Part shown: positions 36,032-44,148 of the stretch, piece by piece
How the letters are laid out: each line of letters starts with the position of its first letter
How positions within the stretch are numbered: position 1 is the stretch's first letter
From: DASYDU01 sp050248495
GTDB lineage: Bacteria; Planctomycetota; Planctomycetia; Pirellulales; Lacipirellulaceae
Direction: 5' to 3'
DNA: 64,000 nt
NCBI GenBank assembly: GCA_050248495.1
Contig: JBFWSG010000004.1
Coordinates: 1-64,000, forward strand
Program-made: the position numbers and the translations under genes
Notes under the pieces: generated by a model
Told to the model about the DNA's origin: nothing
What the model saw: the letters and a program-made list of their open reading frames with translations, nothing else
Databases searched by the model: none

Positions 36032-36057
36032 CCACATAGCCCGGCCATCCTGGCCGG
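36032..36057. repeat. Interspersed intergenic repeat with CCGGCCA/TGGCCGG dyad, copy 2
   Basis: Identical over 26 bp to 26625-26650. A degenerate continuation (GGCCATCCCGGCCGGG, CCATCTCGGCTGG) follows to about 36105, as if several related units lie side by side between the convergent genes. Confidence 0.8.
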
Positions 36058-36109
36058 AACAGGGTTTGGCCATCCCGGCCGGGAAATGACTCCGCCATCT
36101 CGGCTGGCG

Positions 36110-36982
36110 TCACGAAGCCATCGTCCCCTTGATGGCGATGAACTGTTCCTGCGGCAAGATCATGTTGCGAATCCGTAGGCCAAACTTGTCGCCGACCTTC
36201 ACCACTTCGCCCATCGCAATCGGCTGATCGCAGACCACCAGGTCGAGCATCTCTTCGCACGATTTGTCGAACTTAATGATCGCACCGGGCACCAGCTCGC
36301 GGATCTCTTGCACCGTGTGCTTCTGCGAGGCCAGATTCACCGCCACCGGCACCTGTACCTTCAAAAAGCTACGGCAATATTTCGGCAGCCGCGCCAGATC
36401 GTCCCATTCCTCTTCGGCCTGCTCCAAGGGGGGCGGTACTGGCTTCGCTGGAGCCGCCGCTGCCGCCGCCTGTTGGGGCAACAGCTCGGCATGCTTGCCA
36501 ACCGGCCACAACACACTCCAGCGCCCTTCGTTGGCTTCCTGCTGAATTGTAATCGAAACATGCGTCGCACCCGCAGAGAGCTCCGCGCGGCCGAGCGCCG
36601 CCGCCACGCTCTCGAGCGGCACGATGTGATACTCGTCGGCCACGTGCGACGCCGGCAGAAGCAGCATGCTCAGCTCTTGCGCGAGGGTGCTCAGCCGGCT
36701 CTTGCCTGTCGCGTCCGGCGCCACATACCAAGGCGGCAACATCCCCGACGCTTCCGGCAACACCGCCACCGCCGCCGAATCGCCGCAGCGGAACACCACG
36801 GCGAGGCCCCCGCCGTCGAATCCGTCGGGGGGCGACTCTGGATCGTAGGCCGCCGGATCGTGGACCGTCGCCCCGGCAAATTCACCGTCAAACGCTCGGG
36901 CCATCGCGCCCAGGATCTCGTCCGCCGAAGCCCGGCAGGCCAGCACGAGATCTTCGGCGATGTCCGGTGTAAACGCGGCCAT
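36110..36982 (-). CDS. FliN/FliM-type (SpoA domain) flagellar motor switch-like protein
   Basis: 290 residues. The C-terminal about 85 residues are a SpoA domain: VQVPVAVNLASQKHTVQEIRELVPGAIIKFD, then LDLVVCDQPIAMGEVVKVGDKFGLRI, matching FliN. The first about 180 residues are a FliM/CheC-like or unique domain (AQELSMLLLPA, HVSITIQQEAN) joined by an Ala/Pro linker (QQAAAAAAPAKPVPPPLE). Classic FliN is about 100-140 residues, so this is a long form. No other flagellar gene is nearby, so it is either a dispersed flagellar gene or a secretion-system SpoA protein. Confidence 0.8.
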   Translation of the reverse strand: MAAFTPDIAEDLVLACRASADEILGAMARAFDGEFAGATVHDPAAYDPESPPDGFDGGGLAVVFRCGDSAAVAVLPEASGMLPPWYVAPDATGKSRLSTLAQELSMLLLPASHVADEYHIVPLESVAAALGRAELSAGATHVSITIQQEANEGRWSVLWPVGKHAELLPQQAAAAAAPAKPVPPPLEQAEEEWDDLARLPKYCRSFLKVQVPVAVNLASQKHTVQEIRELVPGAIIKFDKSCEEMLDLVVCDQPIAMGEVVKVGDKFGLRIRNMILPQEQFIAIKGTMAS

Positions 36983-37214
36983 GGATTTTGCGCGCAGCGA
37001 CAGGATGTGGGGAAAAGCAGGACCATCCGCGCACCCTCGCAGCCGATGCGCGGACAGTCACAGCATTTATCGGCCGCCGCGGTCGTCAAACTTGCCGCAG
37101 TCTCCCTCAATCCCGCCGCCGCCGCCCGAACCTGGGACCGAGTTGCTCGATCTCGTATAATTGCCTGACGATTTCGCATGCTGGCACTGCTGGCCCCACG
37201 GCCGAACAAACTCC

Positions 37215-38357
37215 ATGTCGACCGCCACCCTCACTCCCGCCCCCGCCTTCGAGCTGCAACCCTACAAGTCGCTCTCGAACGACGAGCTCGCCGCGCGGAT
37301 CCAAAAGGTCCGCGACGAAATGGGCCCGCGGCTGTTGATCCTCGGCCACCATTACCAGCAGGACGAGGTGATCGCGCTCGCCGACCTCTCGGGCGACAGC
37401 TACCGCCTCAGCCAGCTCGCGGCCGAGAACCGCGACTGCCGCTACATCGCCTTTTGCGGTGTCCACTTCATGGCTGAAACGGCCGACATCCTCGCCAACC
37501 GCCCGGAGAAGCTCGCGGAGCGCGGCGGCCAGCGCGTGCCGGTGATCCTGCCCGATCTCGCGGCCGGCTGCTCGATGGCCGACATGGCCGCCATCAACCA
37601 GATCGAAGACGCCTGGGACCAACTCGGCGAGGTAATCGACACCGCCGACCTCACGCCGGTCACCTACATCAACTCCGCCGCCAGCCTCAAGTCCTTCGTC
37701 GGCCGAAACGGCGGCATCGTCTGCACCTCGTCGAACGCCCAGGCCGCGATCGAGTGGGCCTTCGCCAGAACCAGTCGCGTGATGTTCTTCCCCGACCAGC
37801 ACCTCGGCCGCAACACGGCCCTCGGCATGGGCATCGCGCTCGACCAGATGCCGGTCTGGGATCCCTACGCCGACGCCCTCGGCGGCAGCACGGAAGACGA
37901 GCTCCAGCGCAGCAAAGTAATCCTCTGGAAGGGCCACTGCAGCGTCCACCAGATGTTCCGCCCCGAGCACGTCCGCCTGTTCCGCGAGAAGCACCCCGGC
38001 ATCAAGATCCTCGTCCACCCCGAGTGCCCGCGCGAAGTGTTTGAAATGGCCGACGAATACGGCTCGACGGGCAAGATCATCAAAACGGTCGAGTCCGCGC
38101 CGCCGGGCACCAAGTGGGCCATCGGCACCGAACTGCACCTGGTGAACCGGCTCAAGCAGCAGCACCCCGAACAGGAAATTCACTTCCTCTCGCCGGTCGT
38201 CTGCATGTGCGCGACGATGTACCGCATCGACCTCGCCCACCTCTGCTGGAGCCTGGAAAACCTCGCCGCTCTCACCCCCGTCAACGTCATCGAAGTCGAC
38301 GAAGAAACCGCCAAATGGTCACTCATCGCACTCGAGCGGATGCTCGAAGTGAAGTAG
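37215..38357 (+). CDS. nadA: Quinolinate synthase
   Basis: 380 residues from ATG 37215. It condenses iminoaspartate with dihydroxyacetone phosphate to quinolinate in de novo NAD synthesis, using a 4Fe-4S cluster. Family blocks: LILGHHYQQDEVIALADLSGDS, YIAFCGVHFMAETADIL (first Cys ligand), ILPDLAAGCSMADMA, HPECPREVFEMAD (second) and VVCMCATMYRIDL (third). No nadB or nadC is in the window. The longer frame to 37161 has no ribosome site, whereas ATG 37215 begins a typical N-terminus. Confidence 0.95.
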   Translation: MSTATLTPAPAFELQPYKSLSNDELAARIQKVRDEMGPRLLILGHHYQQDEVIALADLSGDSYRLSQLAAENRDCRYIAFCGVHFMAETADILANRPEKLAERGGQRVPVILPDLAAGCSMADMAAINQIEDAWDQLGEVIDTADLTPVTYINSAASLKSFVGRNGGIVCTSSNAQAAIEWAFARTSRVMFFPDQHLGRNTALGMGIALDQMPVWDPYADALGGSTEDELQRSKVILWKGHCSVHQMFRPEHVRLFREKHPGIKILVHPECPREVFEMADEYGSTGKIIKTVESAPPGTKWAIGTELHLVNRLKQQHPEQEIHFLSPVVCMCATMYRIDLAHLCWSLENLAALTPVNVIEVDEETAKWSLIALERMLEVK

Positions 38358-38392
38358 CGAGACGCTTTTCGTCGGCGAGTTCTCAAAACAAC

Positions 38393-38429
38393 AGCAGCGT
38401 CGCACAGGGCCATGCCGCGCGACGCTGCT
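38393..38429 (+). terminator. Hairpin after nadA
   Basis: AGCAGCGTCGC (38393-38403) pairs perfectly with GCGACGCTGCT (38419-38429). The T tract is weak. It separates convergent nadA and the Gly/Tyr-rich gene. Confidence 0.6.
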
Positions 38430-38457
38430 TCGCTTTCCAACGCGGTCGTCGCCCGCG

Positions 38458-38760
38458 CTAAAAGCCGATCGACAGTGACACGCCGCCAGGATAGTTGCAG
38501 TGGCCGTGATGGCAGCCGCCGCCGTAGCCGTCATAACCTCCGTAGTACACCGGCGCGCCGTAGTAGATCGGCGGGTAATAACTCGCACGGTACACGCCCG
38601 GATAATATCCGCCGTAACCGCCGTAATACGCTCCGTAGTAGCCGCCATACCCGCCGTACCCGCGCCGGCAGCCGTGCGCCTCGGCCGAATCGGTCGCCAC
38701 AAAACCCGCGACGCCCAGCGCCGCCACGAAACTGATCGCCAACAACACGCGACGAAACAT
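38458..38760 (-). CDS. Small secreted Gly/Tyr-rich protein
   Basis: 100 residues. The signal peptide ends near DSAEAHG. The mature chain is built of GGYGGYYG and YYP units with His/Cys near the end (GGGCHHGHCNYPGG) and finishes LSIGF. The composition resembles structural or metal-binding surface peptides. No family name is certain. AGGAGAG lies before the ATG. Probably exported. Confidence 0.7.
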   Translation of the reverse strand: MFRRVLLAISFVAALGVAGFVATDSAEAHGCRRGYGGYGGYYGAYYGGYGGYYPGVYRASYYPPIYYGAPVYYGGYDGYGGGCHHGHCNYPGGVSLSIGF

Positions 38761-39083
38761 CGGTCTCTCCTCGGACGCCTCGAATGCGTCCTCTCACCTC
38801 GGGGGGAACTGACGGCGATCGGCCCGACACCCGGAACCGAATTGCCGTCGAAGATGAAGTTGCAGCCCCCGTGCCGCGCCGCAGCGCAGTCGCCCTAACC
38901 GTCGCCGCAAGAGCCATTTACAACGACGCGCGAAATCTTGCAGGCACCGCCCACACCGCGAAAAGCGCCTACAAAGCGACGACGCCCTGTATCAAAGGCG
39001 AACCATTCACAAGTACCCAGTGCCCAGTACTCAGTACTGCCTTTCCCACTCCCTGCCCCCTGCCCCCTGCCCCCTGCTCCCCT
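38761..39083. other. Intergenic region with a C-rich short repeat
   Basis: 323 bp without a recognised gene. Around 39053-39080 there is a run of CCCCCTG units (three or four) directly behind the stop of the oxidoreductase gene. The right part must hold the promoter of the Gly/Tyr-rich gene. Confidence 0.5.
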
Positions 39084-40541
39084 CTACTCCCACGCCTGCT
39101 TGATCTCCACCAGTTTCTCCCGCTCCGGCAGCTCCTTGTAGTGCGGGTCGAGCGGGTAGCACCCCGAGATCAGCCCGTTCCGCGGCGCCGTCGTGCAATC
39201 GCTGAACGTCCGACAAATCCGCTTGCGGCTCAGCGGCTTCCCCGCGAGCGTATCCGCCGGCAGCTCCGGATACGAAAGCACCATCCGCCCCAGCCCGACG
39301 AAATCGACCCAACCCTCGCGGACCACGGCCTGCCCCACGTTCGGCAAATACTCCTGCAGATACGAATACCCCGTCCCCACGAGCGGCAGCGACGGCACGC
39401 TCCGCTTCACGTCGCGCACCGCCTGAATCTGCCGGCACACGCCCACGAGCGGATCCTCCGGCGGTAGGTACCCATCGGTCGGCGGAAAGATCGCCGGCCG
39501 CTGCATGTGCGGATTGTAGTACGGGCTCCCGCACGTGAGATTCACCATCGCCACGCCATGCTGCATCAACATGCGGACGAGTTGCAGCGGTTCCGCCAAA
39601 TCCATTTGCAGCGGATCGTCCGCCGACACGCCGAACCCAAACTGGTACGGCAACAGATTCTCAAAATCCATCGGCCGCCCCAGCTGCCGGCCGCTCGCAA
39701 ATGGCACCGAGTCGAACACGCTCAGCCGCACGCCGACGATTAACTGCGGCAATTCCTCCCGAATCCGATCGATGATCGTGAGCATCAGCCGCGCCCGCCC
39801 GGCCAGGTCGCCGCCAAACTTCCCCGGCCGCGTCCGCGCGCTCAAAAACTCGTGCAGCAAATACCCGTGGCAGGCCTTCACGTCGACAAATGCAAAACCC
39901 ACCTCCGCCGCCAGGTGAGCCGCCCGCACATAGTCGTCCGCAAGCACCTCCAGCTCGGCATCCGTGAACACCATCCGGTCGTCGCCGGGCGCGAGATGAT
40001 ACTTCTCGGCCAACAGCGGATGATGGTACGCAATCCGCGGCTCGAACTTCTTGTGATCGTTCGGCTTGCAGAACCGCCCGCTATGCGTCAGCTGCAGTCC
40101 CACCAAGAGCCCATCGAGCGTTCCGAACGACTCCCGATGCGCCGCCCGCAAGCCGTCGAGTAGCGCCGCGAGCCCCGCGCGATTGCTCTCCACTGCCAAT
40201 GTCTGATTCGGATTCGCCCGCCCGTCCGGCCGCACGGCCGCCGCCTCGCCGCCCCAGATCAGCTTCGCCCCGCTGAGCCCGAAATTCCGCCACCGCCGCA
40301 ACGTGTGCTCACTCGGCGAACCGTCCGTGTTCGCGTCCCAGCCCTCCATCGCATGAATGCACCAGCGGTTCGCCACCTCAAACCCGGCAACCGAAATCGG
40401 CGCCGCCAGCGGCGACCCGGCTTCGCGGGAGAGCACCCGCTCATCCACCGGCAGCTCCAGCCCCAACTCCGCAAGCCGCGCGCGCAGCGCCCCCACGTCC
40501 CGCATCTGGGCCACCTTGGGATAACTCACCGCCTCAGCCAT
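39084..40541 (-). CDS. NADH:flavin oxidoreductase (Old Yellow Enzyme family)
   Basis: 485 residues with an OYE-type TIM barrel binding FMN. Recognisable blocks: NRWCIHAMEGWDAN, LIWGGEAAAVRPDGRANPNQ, LQLTHSGR, HGYLLHEFLSARTR (the HGYLxxxFLS motif), VGVRLSVFD, VNLTCGSPYYNPH and the phosphate-binding end VDFVGLGRMVLSYPELP. The N-terminal about 45 residues and the Cys-containing C-terminus (CRTFSDCTT, SGCYPLDPHY) extend the usual barrel. The electron-accepting substrate is unknown. Confidence 0.9.
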   Translation of the reverse strand: MAEAVSYPKVAQMRDVGALRARLAELGLELPVDERVLSREAGSPLAAPISVAGFEVANRWCIHAMEGWDANTDGSPSEHTLRRWRNFGLSGAKLIWGGEAAAVRPDGRANPNQTLAVESNRAGLAALLDGLRAAHRESFGTLDGLLVGLQLTHSGRFCKPNDHKKFEPRIAYHHPLLAEKYHLAPGDDRMVFTDAELEVLADDYVRAAHLAAEVGFAFVDVKACHGYLLHEFLSARTRPGKFGGDLAGRARLMLTIIDRIREELPQLIVGVRLSVFDSVPFASGRQLGRPMDFENLLPYQFGFGVSADDPLQMDLAEPLQLVRMLMQHGVAMVNLTCGSPYYNPHMQRPAIFPPTDGYLPPEDPLVGVCRQIQAVRDVKRSVPSLPLVGTGYSYLQEYLPNVGQAVVREGWVDFVGLGRMVLSYPELPADTLAGKPLSRKRICRTFSDCTTAPRNGLISGCYPLDPHYKELPEREKLVEIKQAWE

Positions 40542-40648
40542 AGCGCCAACTTTCTCGCAGATTCATCAACGGGTGCCGCCGCCAAACTCTACATTCTAAA
40601 CCCCCGCCGAATCTTCCACTAACCCACGATTCCAGCCACCCAACGGAC

Positions 40649-40666
40649 TGGTCGCTTCAGCGACCA
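40649..40666. repeat. Hairpin TGGTCGCT-TC-AGCGACCA
   Basis: A perfect 8-bp dyad with the same centre (CGCTTCAGCG) as the three GCTCGCT-type hairpins downstream, apparently a variant of the same small repeat. Confidence 0.65.
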
Positions 40667-40722
40667 ATAACACCCGCCACACTTCAATCGTCCACACCCG
40701 CTATACTACCCCCACCACCCCA

Positions 40723-40744
40723 GGCGAGCTCGCTTCAGCGAGCG
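40723..40744. repeat. GCTCGCTTCAGCGAGC hairpin repeat, copy 1
   Basis: 22-bp unit starting GGCGAGCTCGC, with a 7-bp stem around TC. Identical units are at 41698 and 41934, all within 1.25 kb. Confidence 0.85.
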
Positions 40745-40751
40745 TGTAGCT

Positions 40752-40842
40752 CCACCCTCAACCCTCCACCCTCAACCCTCCACCCTCAACCCTCCACCCT
40801 CAACCCTCCACCCTCAACCCTCCACCCTCCACCCTCCACCCT
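40752..40842. repeat. Minisatellite: five 14-bp units then three 7-bp units
   Basis: CCACCCTCAACCCT is repeated five times (40752-40821), followed by CCACCCT three times (40822-40842), and ends 13 bp before the ATG of the next gene. Strand composition is extremely C/T-rich. It replaces the normal leader, so copy-number change could alter expression. Confidence 0.95.
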
Positions 40843-40855
40843 CCACTCCACACTT

Positions 40856-41698
40856 ATGCACATCCCCTCGCACTGGACCCGCGGCACCGCCACCATTCGC
40901 CTGCCCGATGGCCGCGAGTTCCCGCTCACCGTCTGGGGCTGGGCCAACGACAAAGCCGCCGCCCAACGAATTGCCGCCGAGCGCCTGCAGCGTGTCCAGG
41001 ATCGGTTCCGCTCTGGCGACTGGCCCGATTGGTACGCCTACGGGTCGCGCCCGCTCCGCGAGGAAATCCTGCAAACCTTCCACGCCGACGGCGCCGCCGA
41101 ACCCGTCGCCATCGTGACCCGCAACGGCTACGGCACCCAAGTCCTCAACACATCCTCCCTGCTCTTTCTCGACATCGACCGGCCGCTGCCCACCTTGCGA
41201 CAGCGCCTCCCGCGTTGGCTCGGCGGCAAACCCGCCCCCACCGGCGAAGAAATCCTCTTCAGGCTCCGCCGCGCGCTCGAAGCGCACGCGCCCACGACAT
41301 TCCGCATCTACCAAACCGCCTGGGGCTGGCGCGTTGCCGCGGTCGACCGTGAATTCAATCCCACCAGCGACTCGACCCAATCGCTCATGCGCGCGACCGA
41401 CACCGATCCGTACTACATGCGCCTCTGTCAGGTGCAGCAAAGCTTTCGCGCCCGATTGACCCCCAAACCGTGGCGCTGCCACGTCGCCCCGCCAACGTCC
41501 CAATATCCCCGCACGGACGAACAGGCCCAGCGCCAATTCGCCGCCTGGCTACGTGACTACGAGCAAAAAACAACCGGCCACGCCACCTGCCGCTACCTCG
41601 AAACGGTCGGCACGAGCAAACCGAATTCAACCCTCGCGTCACTCCTGGAACTCCACGACACCGTCACCCGCAGCCACGAACCACTCCCGCTGGCCTAG
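40856..41698 (+). CDS. Hypothetical protein with LFLDIDRP motif
   Basis: 280 residues. N-terminal part RGTATIRLPDGREFPLTVWG, then LLFLDIDRPLPTL, TFRIYQTAWGWRVAAV and YYMRLCQVQQSFRARLTPKPWRCHVAPP. The acidic LDID followed by an RIYQTxxGxR block recalls polymerase/primase-like palm folds weakly, but I cannot assign it. There is no signal peptide. Its stop TAG touches the second copy of the 22-bp hairpin repeat. Confidence 0.65.
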   Translation: MHIPSHWTRGTATIRLPDGREFPLTVWGWANDKAAAQRIAAERLQRVQDRFRSGDWPDWYAYGSRPLREEILQTFHADGAAEPVAIVTRNGYGTQVLNTSSLLFLDIDRPLPTLRQRLPRWLGGKPAPTGEEILFRLRRALEAHAPTTFRIYQTAWGWRVAAVDREFNPTSDSTQSLMRATDTDPYYMRLCQVQQSFRARLTPKPWRCHVAPPTSQYPRTDEQAQRQFAAWLRDYEQKTTGHATCRYLETVGTSKPNSTLASLLELHDTVTRSHEPLPLA

Positions 41699-41719
41699 GC
41701 GAGCTCGCTTCAGCGAGCG
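41698..41719. repeat. GCTCGCTTCAGCGAGC hairpin repeat, copy 2
   Basis: Identical to 40723-40744. It begins within the stop codon of the gene ending at 41698. Confidence 0.85.
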
Positions 41720-41771
41720 GGCGACTCAGCATCTGACACCCGCCACCTTCCGCACCTGCCGCCTCGAGTAC

Positions 41772-41930
41772 GTGAAGCAAGCCCGCAACCCGCTCACGAC
41801 CTCCCAGTCCCACCGTCTGCAACAACTCGACTACCGCCTGCAACTCGTGGCCGAAGGCCAAGCCTCCGCCGCGACAATCCGCAACGAAGCCCTCGATACC
41901 CTCGACGCCTTCAATTGGTCCCTGCCCTAA
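41772..41930 (+). CDS. Possible small protein or detached gene tail
   Basis: The frame from about 41735 to the stop at 41930 reads like coding sequence (RLQQLDYRLQLVAEGQASAA, then NEALDTLDAFNWSLP). Its only nearby start is GTG 41772, giving 52 residues. It may instead be the end of a longer gene separated by the repeat at 41698. It ends 3 bp before the third hairpin copy. Confidence 0.3.
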   Translation: MKQARNPLTTSQSHRLQQLDYRLQLVAEGQASAATIRNEALDTLDAFNWSLP

Positions 41931-41933
41931 TGC

Positions 41934-41955
41934 GGCGAGCTCGCTTCAGCGAGCG
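41934..41955. repeat. GCTCGCTTCAGCGAGC hairpin repeat, copy 3
   Basis: Third identical 22-bp unit. On the minus strand its TGA serves as the stop codon of the possible small gene at 41946-42161. Confidence 0.85.
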
Positions 41956-42161
41956 GGCGTCCTGCCCCAAGACTTCGCCACGCTCGGATCACTCTTCGTC
42001 GCCAACCCCAACCACGCCCTGCGCTCGCCGCCATAGGCCGTTCGCACCATCAGGATTTGCGCCTCGACGATCGCTGGCGCCACGTAAGCACAATGCGCCA
42101 GCACAATCTCACGCAGCACGACTCGAACCAATCGCTGGCGAAACCGTCTCACGACTTCCAT
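41946..42161 (-). CDS. Possible small hypothetical protein
   Basis: 71 codons from ATG 42161 (MEVVRRFRQRLVRVV... ending KSWGRTPAR), with GC-rich third positions like real genes here. The stop is contributed by the hairpin repeat. No domain recognised; may be spurious. Confidence 0.3.
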   Translation of the reverse strand: MEVVRRFRQRLVRVVLREIVLAHCAYVAPAIVEAQILMVRTAYGGERRAWLGLATKSDPSVAKSWGRTPAR

Positions 42162-42438
42162 CGCATCTCTTCCAAAAAGGGTTCCAGCATGCAGGGGAAA
42201 TACGCCACATCGCCTCAAGAGTTTCCCAGCCCCGTTCACAGCTCCTGTCCCTCATCCCAGGCCCGGGATTGTAGCCGGGCTTTATGTCCACCAACTCCAT
42301 ACAATTCCGGGGAGGTCGAACGATAGTCGCAAATGCTGGCGTGCTTCCGTCAGGTGCTTGCTTCCATCGACCAGGGCCCGATAATCTGCGCTCACAATCA
42401 ATCGCCTCCTCCAGTTACTCCTCCTTCCGAGCGCGAAC

Positions 42439-43329
42439 GTGGGACGTCTTACATTTCTGGTGGTCTTCACGAGCAATGCATTGTTGCTGCCCACGGCCTG
42501 TTTTTCAGCCGTCTCGAAAATTGACTCACCGTCACAAATCGAAAGCGGCACCACGATTTCGTTCGACGGCATCCCGGATTTGACGGTTCTAAATACCTTG
42601 TATCAGAACCAAGGTGTCACGTTCACACGCGATGACGCGGGGCCAATCTTCGCATTTGACGTTGTCGCGATCGGTCGCATAACCACGTCGCCGCGAAACG
42701 TCCTCGCGACGATTCAGGCCGGAAGTGCCTCTGGCCCGACCACCCATCTCAACGTGCTGACGACGGCGCCGGCCCAAGCGATCGGAGCCTACTTTGGCAA
42801 TGATCAGAACAATCCCGACTTCAAGTCGATTCGCCTTTCGGCATACGGGCTCGCTGGCGAATTGCTGGGATCCGTCGAGTCCGCCGCAAACAACAACATC
42901 CACGTCGACCAGTTCATTGGACTACGGAGCGACTCGCCAATCGGCAGAGTCCGCTTCCAGAATTTGAATGCGACCGGGGGATTGGCGGGCGGCTACTCAG
43001 TGGTCATCGATGACCTGGTGTTCTCCTCCGCGGCGCCAAATGTCCCTGGCGATTTCAACGCCGATCAATTCGTGGACGCCGCGGATTACACGACTTGGCG
43101 CGACCACCTGGGCACCAGCTTTAACCTCAACGGCAACGGGAGTGAAGAGGGCGCGAGCGCGGGCGTGGTCGACCTGGCCGACTACGCCTTGTGGACGCAA
43201 CATTTCGCGCAGCCTGGCAGTGCCAGTCACGGCAGCATTGTGCCCGAGCCCATCGCCGTGTTGACAATGTCGACGGCTTGTTGCTTCGTATGCTCAGTGC
43301 GCCGGCGCCAAATCAACCACATGAGGTAG
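42439..43329 (+). CDS. Secreted protein with dockerin-like and PEP-CTERM-like C-terminus
   Basis: 296 residues from GTG 42439 with a signal peptide (LVVFTSNALLLPTACFSA). The middle is a beta-sandwich-like domain (FDGIPDLTVLNTLYQNQGVTFTRDD, IGAYFGNDQNNPDF, GGYSVVIDDLVFSS). It is followed by a planctomycete-type dockerin duplicate (GDFNADQFVDAADYTTWRDH and GVVDLADYALWTQHF). The end is VPEP, a hydrophobic run and RRRQ, the PEP-CTERM sorting layout. It is inferred to be exported and then anchored or processed by an exosortase-type system. Confidence 0.78.
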   Translation: MGRLTFLVVFTSNALLLPTACFSAVSKIDSPSQIESGTTISFDGIPDLTVLNTLYQNQGVTFTRDDAGPIFAFDVVAIGRITTSPRNVLATIQAGSASGPTTHLNVLTTAPAQAIGAYFGNDQNNPDFKSIRLSAYGLAGELLGSVESAANNNIHVDQFIGLRSDSPIGRVRFQNLNATGGLAGGYSVVIDDLVFSSAAPNVPGDFNADQFVDAADYTTWRDHLGTSFNLNGNGSEEGASAGVVDLADYALWTQHFAQPGSASHGSIVPEPIAVLTMSTACCFVCSVRRRQINHMR

Positions 43330-43348
43330 ACGAAGCGCAGCCGCTAAC

Positions 43349-43441
43349 AGCGGAGGGGGAGAATCGAACTCGACCGGCGCAGGGGCCGATCCGGGCTGGG
43401 CTCATAAGGCTCGTTGCATCACCAGACGCGGGCCGCTCTCC
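43349..43441 (-). other. Degenerate tRNA-like sequence 1
   Basis: Read on the minus strand it starts GGAGAGCGGCCCGCGTCT, has a T-loop-like TTCGATT between GAG and CTC, and ends CCCCCTCCGCT. The acceptor stem pairs only partly and no clear anticodon arm forms, so this is not called a working tRNA. Its first 18 nt are identical to those of a similar sequence at 47624-47722. Confidence 0.35.
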
Positions 43442-43533
43442 TAGGCTGGGAGTCATAAGCACCAAAAAGCATCCACCAGATGAGAAACAGAGACATAGGG
43501 GAATAGCGACAAACCTGCTCTACCTGAGGTTGG

Positions 43534-43782
43534 CTATTCGTGGCTAAAGAACTCTTTGTCAGAAACGTTGTCTTTTTTGGACAACTTAAACTTCTTGCGG
43601 ACGCCAGCCACGTAACAATCTAGGATCTCGTCCTCTTTCTTCTGCTTGGGAATCGGATACGAGAAGATATTCCCGTTGATGTTCCGCTTGAACATCGTGT
43701 GGCTGCCCTTGCCGCGCGCGGTCTCTTCCCAGCAATCATAGTGCGATAGAATGCGGCGGAGCTTTCTTAGCGAATACGGCAC
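43534..43782 (-). CDS. hicA: HicA-type toxin (mRNA interferase)
   Basis: 82 residues from GTG 43782. The double-stranded-RNA-binding-like HicA fold is visible: SLRKLRRILSHYDCWEE, then the catalytic-His strand GKGSHTMFKR, and the C-terminal helix region EILDCYVAGVRKKF. The residues around GSH match active HicA toxins. It lies 9 bp downstream of the HicB-like gene on the same strand. This antitoxin-first order is one of the two known HicAB arrangements. Confidence 0.82.
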   Translation of the reverse strand: MPYSLRKLRRILSHYDCWEETARGKGSHTMFKRNINGNIFSYPIPKQKKEDEILDCYVAGVRKKFKLSKKDNVSDKEFFSHE

Positions 43783-43791
43783 GCGGACATT

Positions 43792-44148
43792 TTACACCGC
43801 GCACGTACTTCCACCAGCGTATTCCCGATACTGGCATTCCTCGATCTCGAACGAATCGATATGCCGTGGAGCGCTAACTTCCTTGAGCTGCAATTCGCCA
43901 ATGGCGATGTTCTTCCCGGCGGCAAACATCTCAAAAAACTTGCCGTCAGCCGGGCTGAAAAGATTGGCCGGATTATCGTGCTCGATTGAAGCCTCGATTT
44001 GAAGAGCGATTGCATCGCCCAATTGATCCAGCGCTTCCTCGCGGGTATCCCCGTCACCCATCAAATCGAATTCAAGGCAATGCGCAACCCAAGCGTTCCC
44101 TTCCTTGTAGAAGACGATGCGGATCGGCAATCGCATTGACTCTGCCAT
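43792..44148 (-). CDS. hicB: HicB-like antitoxin
   Basis: 118 residues. The start ATG 44148 is supported by AAGGA five bases upstream. The HicB partial RNase-H fold is clear: IRIVFYKEGNAWVAHCLEFDLMGDGDTREEALDQLGDAIAL. The C-terminal about 60 residues (NLFSPADGKFFEMFAAG, PRHIDSFEIEECQYRE) do not show the usual ribbon-helix-helix or HTH, so autoregulation may need another factor. A 40-nt palindrome lies 224 bp upstream. Confidence 0.8.
   Translation of the reverse strand: MAESMRLPIRIVFYKEGNAWVAHCLEFDLMGDGDTREEALDQLGDAIALQIEASIEHDNPANLFSPADGKFFEMFAAGKNIAIGELQLKEVSAPRHIDSFEIEECQYREYAGGSTCAV

Noticed and set aside
40752..40842. CRISPR array
   Set aside because: Units are direct 14-bp and 7-bp repeats without spacers; no cas genes are seen anywhere in the window.
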